In this document: positions 35,054-35,457 of the stretch, in pieces
Position numbering within the stretch: position 1 is the first letter of the stretch
Layout: each line of letters starts with the position of its first letter
Origin: Anabaena sp. CRKS33
GTDB lineage: Bacteria; Cyanobacteriota; Cyanobacteriia; Cyanobacteriales; Nostocaceae
Reading direction: 5' to 3'
NCBI GenBank assembly: GCA_001672075.1
Contig: LJOT01000013.1
Coordinates: 1-35,457 of the forward strand
Length of the DNA stretch: 35,457 nt
The notes under the pieces: model-generated
Seen by the model: the letters and a program-made list of their open reading frames with translations, nothing else
Told to the model about the DNA's origin: nothing
Databases searched by the model: none
Made by a program: the position numbers and the translations under genes

Positions 35054-35203
35054 CTAACGTTCATTAAATAACTTAGATATATCTTGTCTTAAACCTTGTC
35101 CGATATAGAATTTCAGTAAAACTTCTACAGACATATCTTTATTATCAGCTACTTCTGTTAAAGATGCTAACGTATCCGTTGGTATATTGAGAGAAACAAC
35201 ATC
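35054..35203 (-). pseudogene. 5'-truncated small gene, antitoxin-like, upstream of the TA pair
   Basis: An open frame of 49 codons without a start codon, reading DVVSLNIPTDTLASLTEVAD (first part), then YIGQGLRQDISKLFNER and TAG. Its sequence is protein-like and resembles small cyanobacterial RHH-type or antitoxin-like proteins. The frame runs into the direct repeat copy 2 at 35205, where no ATG is found, so the 5' end was probably cut off by the duplication junction. The stop is 12 bases before the antitoxin ATG. Confidence 0.6.
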
Positions 35204-35213
35204 TATTATTATT

Positions 35214-35253
35214 AGATAGGTCTGATTGACAATACTTGACCTATCTTTTTTTT
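35214..35253 (+). terminator. terminator hairpin in repeat copy 2
   Basis: AGATAGGTC (35214-35222) pairs with GACCTATCT (35238-35246), followed by eight T. It would stop transcription of anything entering from the left. Confidence 0.7.
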
Positions 35254-35436
35254 ACCATTCGTTACTTCTAATGGAAGTTGGGAAAATTAATTCTTGATTA
35301 TTTCCGGTAGAACCATATCCGGGAGAAAGTCTGTCATTTTTTGGGACGCTAGGGCTGGTGTCATCGGTTTTTTACGCTGTTTGGGGAGATTATAGAACAT
35401 CAGAAGAGAATTTAGAATGTTGAAAGCGATCGCTTG

Positions 35437-35457
35437 CTATTTTCTGGTACACATTAA
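35437..35457 (-). CDS. 3' end of a second PIN toxin gene, cut by window edge
   Basis: Seven codons including the stop are visible, identical to the end of the toxin at 34257. The rest is outside the window. Inferred from the direct repeat only. Confidence 0.6.
   Translation of the reverse strand, partial: LMCTRK

Larger units (their letters stand above)
35205..35457. repeat. direct repeat copy 2, cut by the window end
   Basis: Matches 34025-34277 and continues to the last base of the window. The final bases include the reverse complement of a toxin C-terminus (LMCTRK and stop) identical to the one at 34257, so another PIN gene likely begins just beyond. Confidence 0.92.

Overview
This 35.5 kb window is chromosomal DNA from a cyanobacterium, most likely a filamentous Nostocales-type strain (Anabaena/Dolichospermum/Nostoc relatives). 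The evidence is: two photosystem II subunit genes (psbK, psbM); a Tic20 homologue; a DUF3326 gene; about 19 copies of the palindrome GCGATCGC (HIP1), counted by eye; AT-rich spacers; short tandem repeats of the AAAATCT type; and several dispersed hairpin repeats familiar from Nostocales genomes. The genus is an inference. No rRNA, tRNA, CRISPR array, transposase or prophage gene was recognised.

Layout. 1-4.2 kb: the end of a Uma2-type nuclease gene, glyoxalase I, the disaggregase ClpB and a small conserved protein. 4.2-9 kb: an AT-rich gap, a GMC oxidoreductase and a short-chain dehydrogenase on the minus strand, then a two-domain histidine phosphatase. 9.4-15 kb: a dihydroorotase homologue that has lost most metal ligands, a photolyase, a plant-type ferredoxin, a 56-residue protein, DUF3326 and a CPBP membrane protease. 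15-16.7 kb: a two-gene minus-strand unit coding for a ParM-like actin and a small partner protein. 17-19.3 kb: a Gfo/Idh/MocA oxidoreductase and queC. 19.5-24.7 kb: a bacterial SNF2 helicase and a SWIM zinc-finger protein, separated by an Rpn-type nuclease gene. 24.7-27.8 kb: cobS, tgt, psbK, a second ferredoxin and psbM. 27.9-34 kb: glyA, a repeat-rich gap, a four-cysteine small protein, tic20, an FAH-family hydrolase, rpsF, a coiled-coil protein, a STAS protein and a DedA protein. 34-35.5 kb: a ParD-like/PIN toxin-antitoxin pair between two direct repeats about 1180 bp apart, so a second unit probably continues past the window end.

Most of the window is housekeeping. QueC (preQ0 synthesis) and Tgt (base exchange into tRNA) belong to one pathway, as do PsbK and PsbM to one complex. 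The most interesting items are as follows. (1) The chromosomal ParM-like/partner pair: the partner has an amphipathic basic N-terminus, a coiled coil, a proline-rich linker and a short C-terminal helix, and no centromere-like repeats are visible nearby. This fits an actin-like cytoskeletal system derived from plasmid segregation. (2) The probably inactive dihydroorotase homologue. (3) The Rpn gene sitting inside a SNF2-SWIM pair. (4) The tandemly duplicated toxin-antitoxin region. Several start codons were chosen downstream of the longest open frame because of ribosome binding sites or family alignment.
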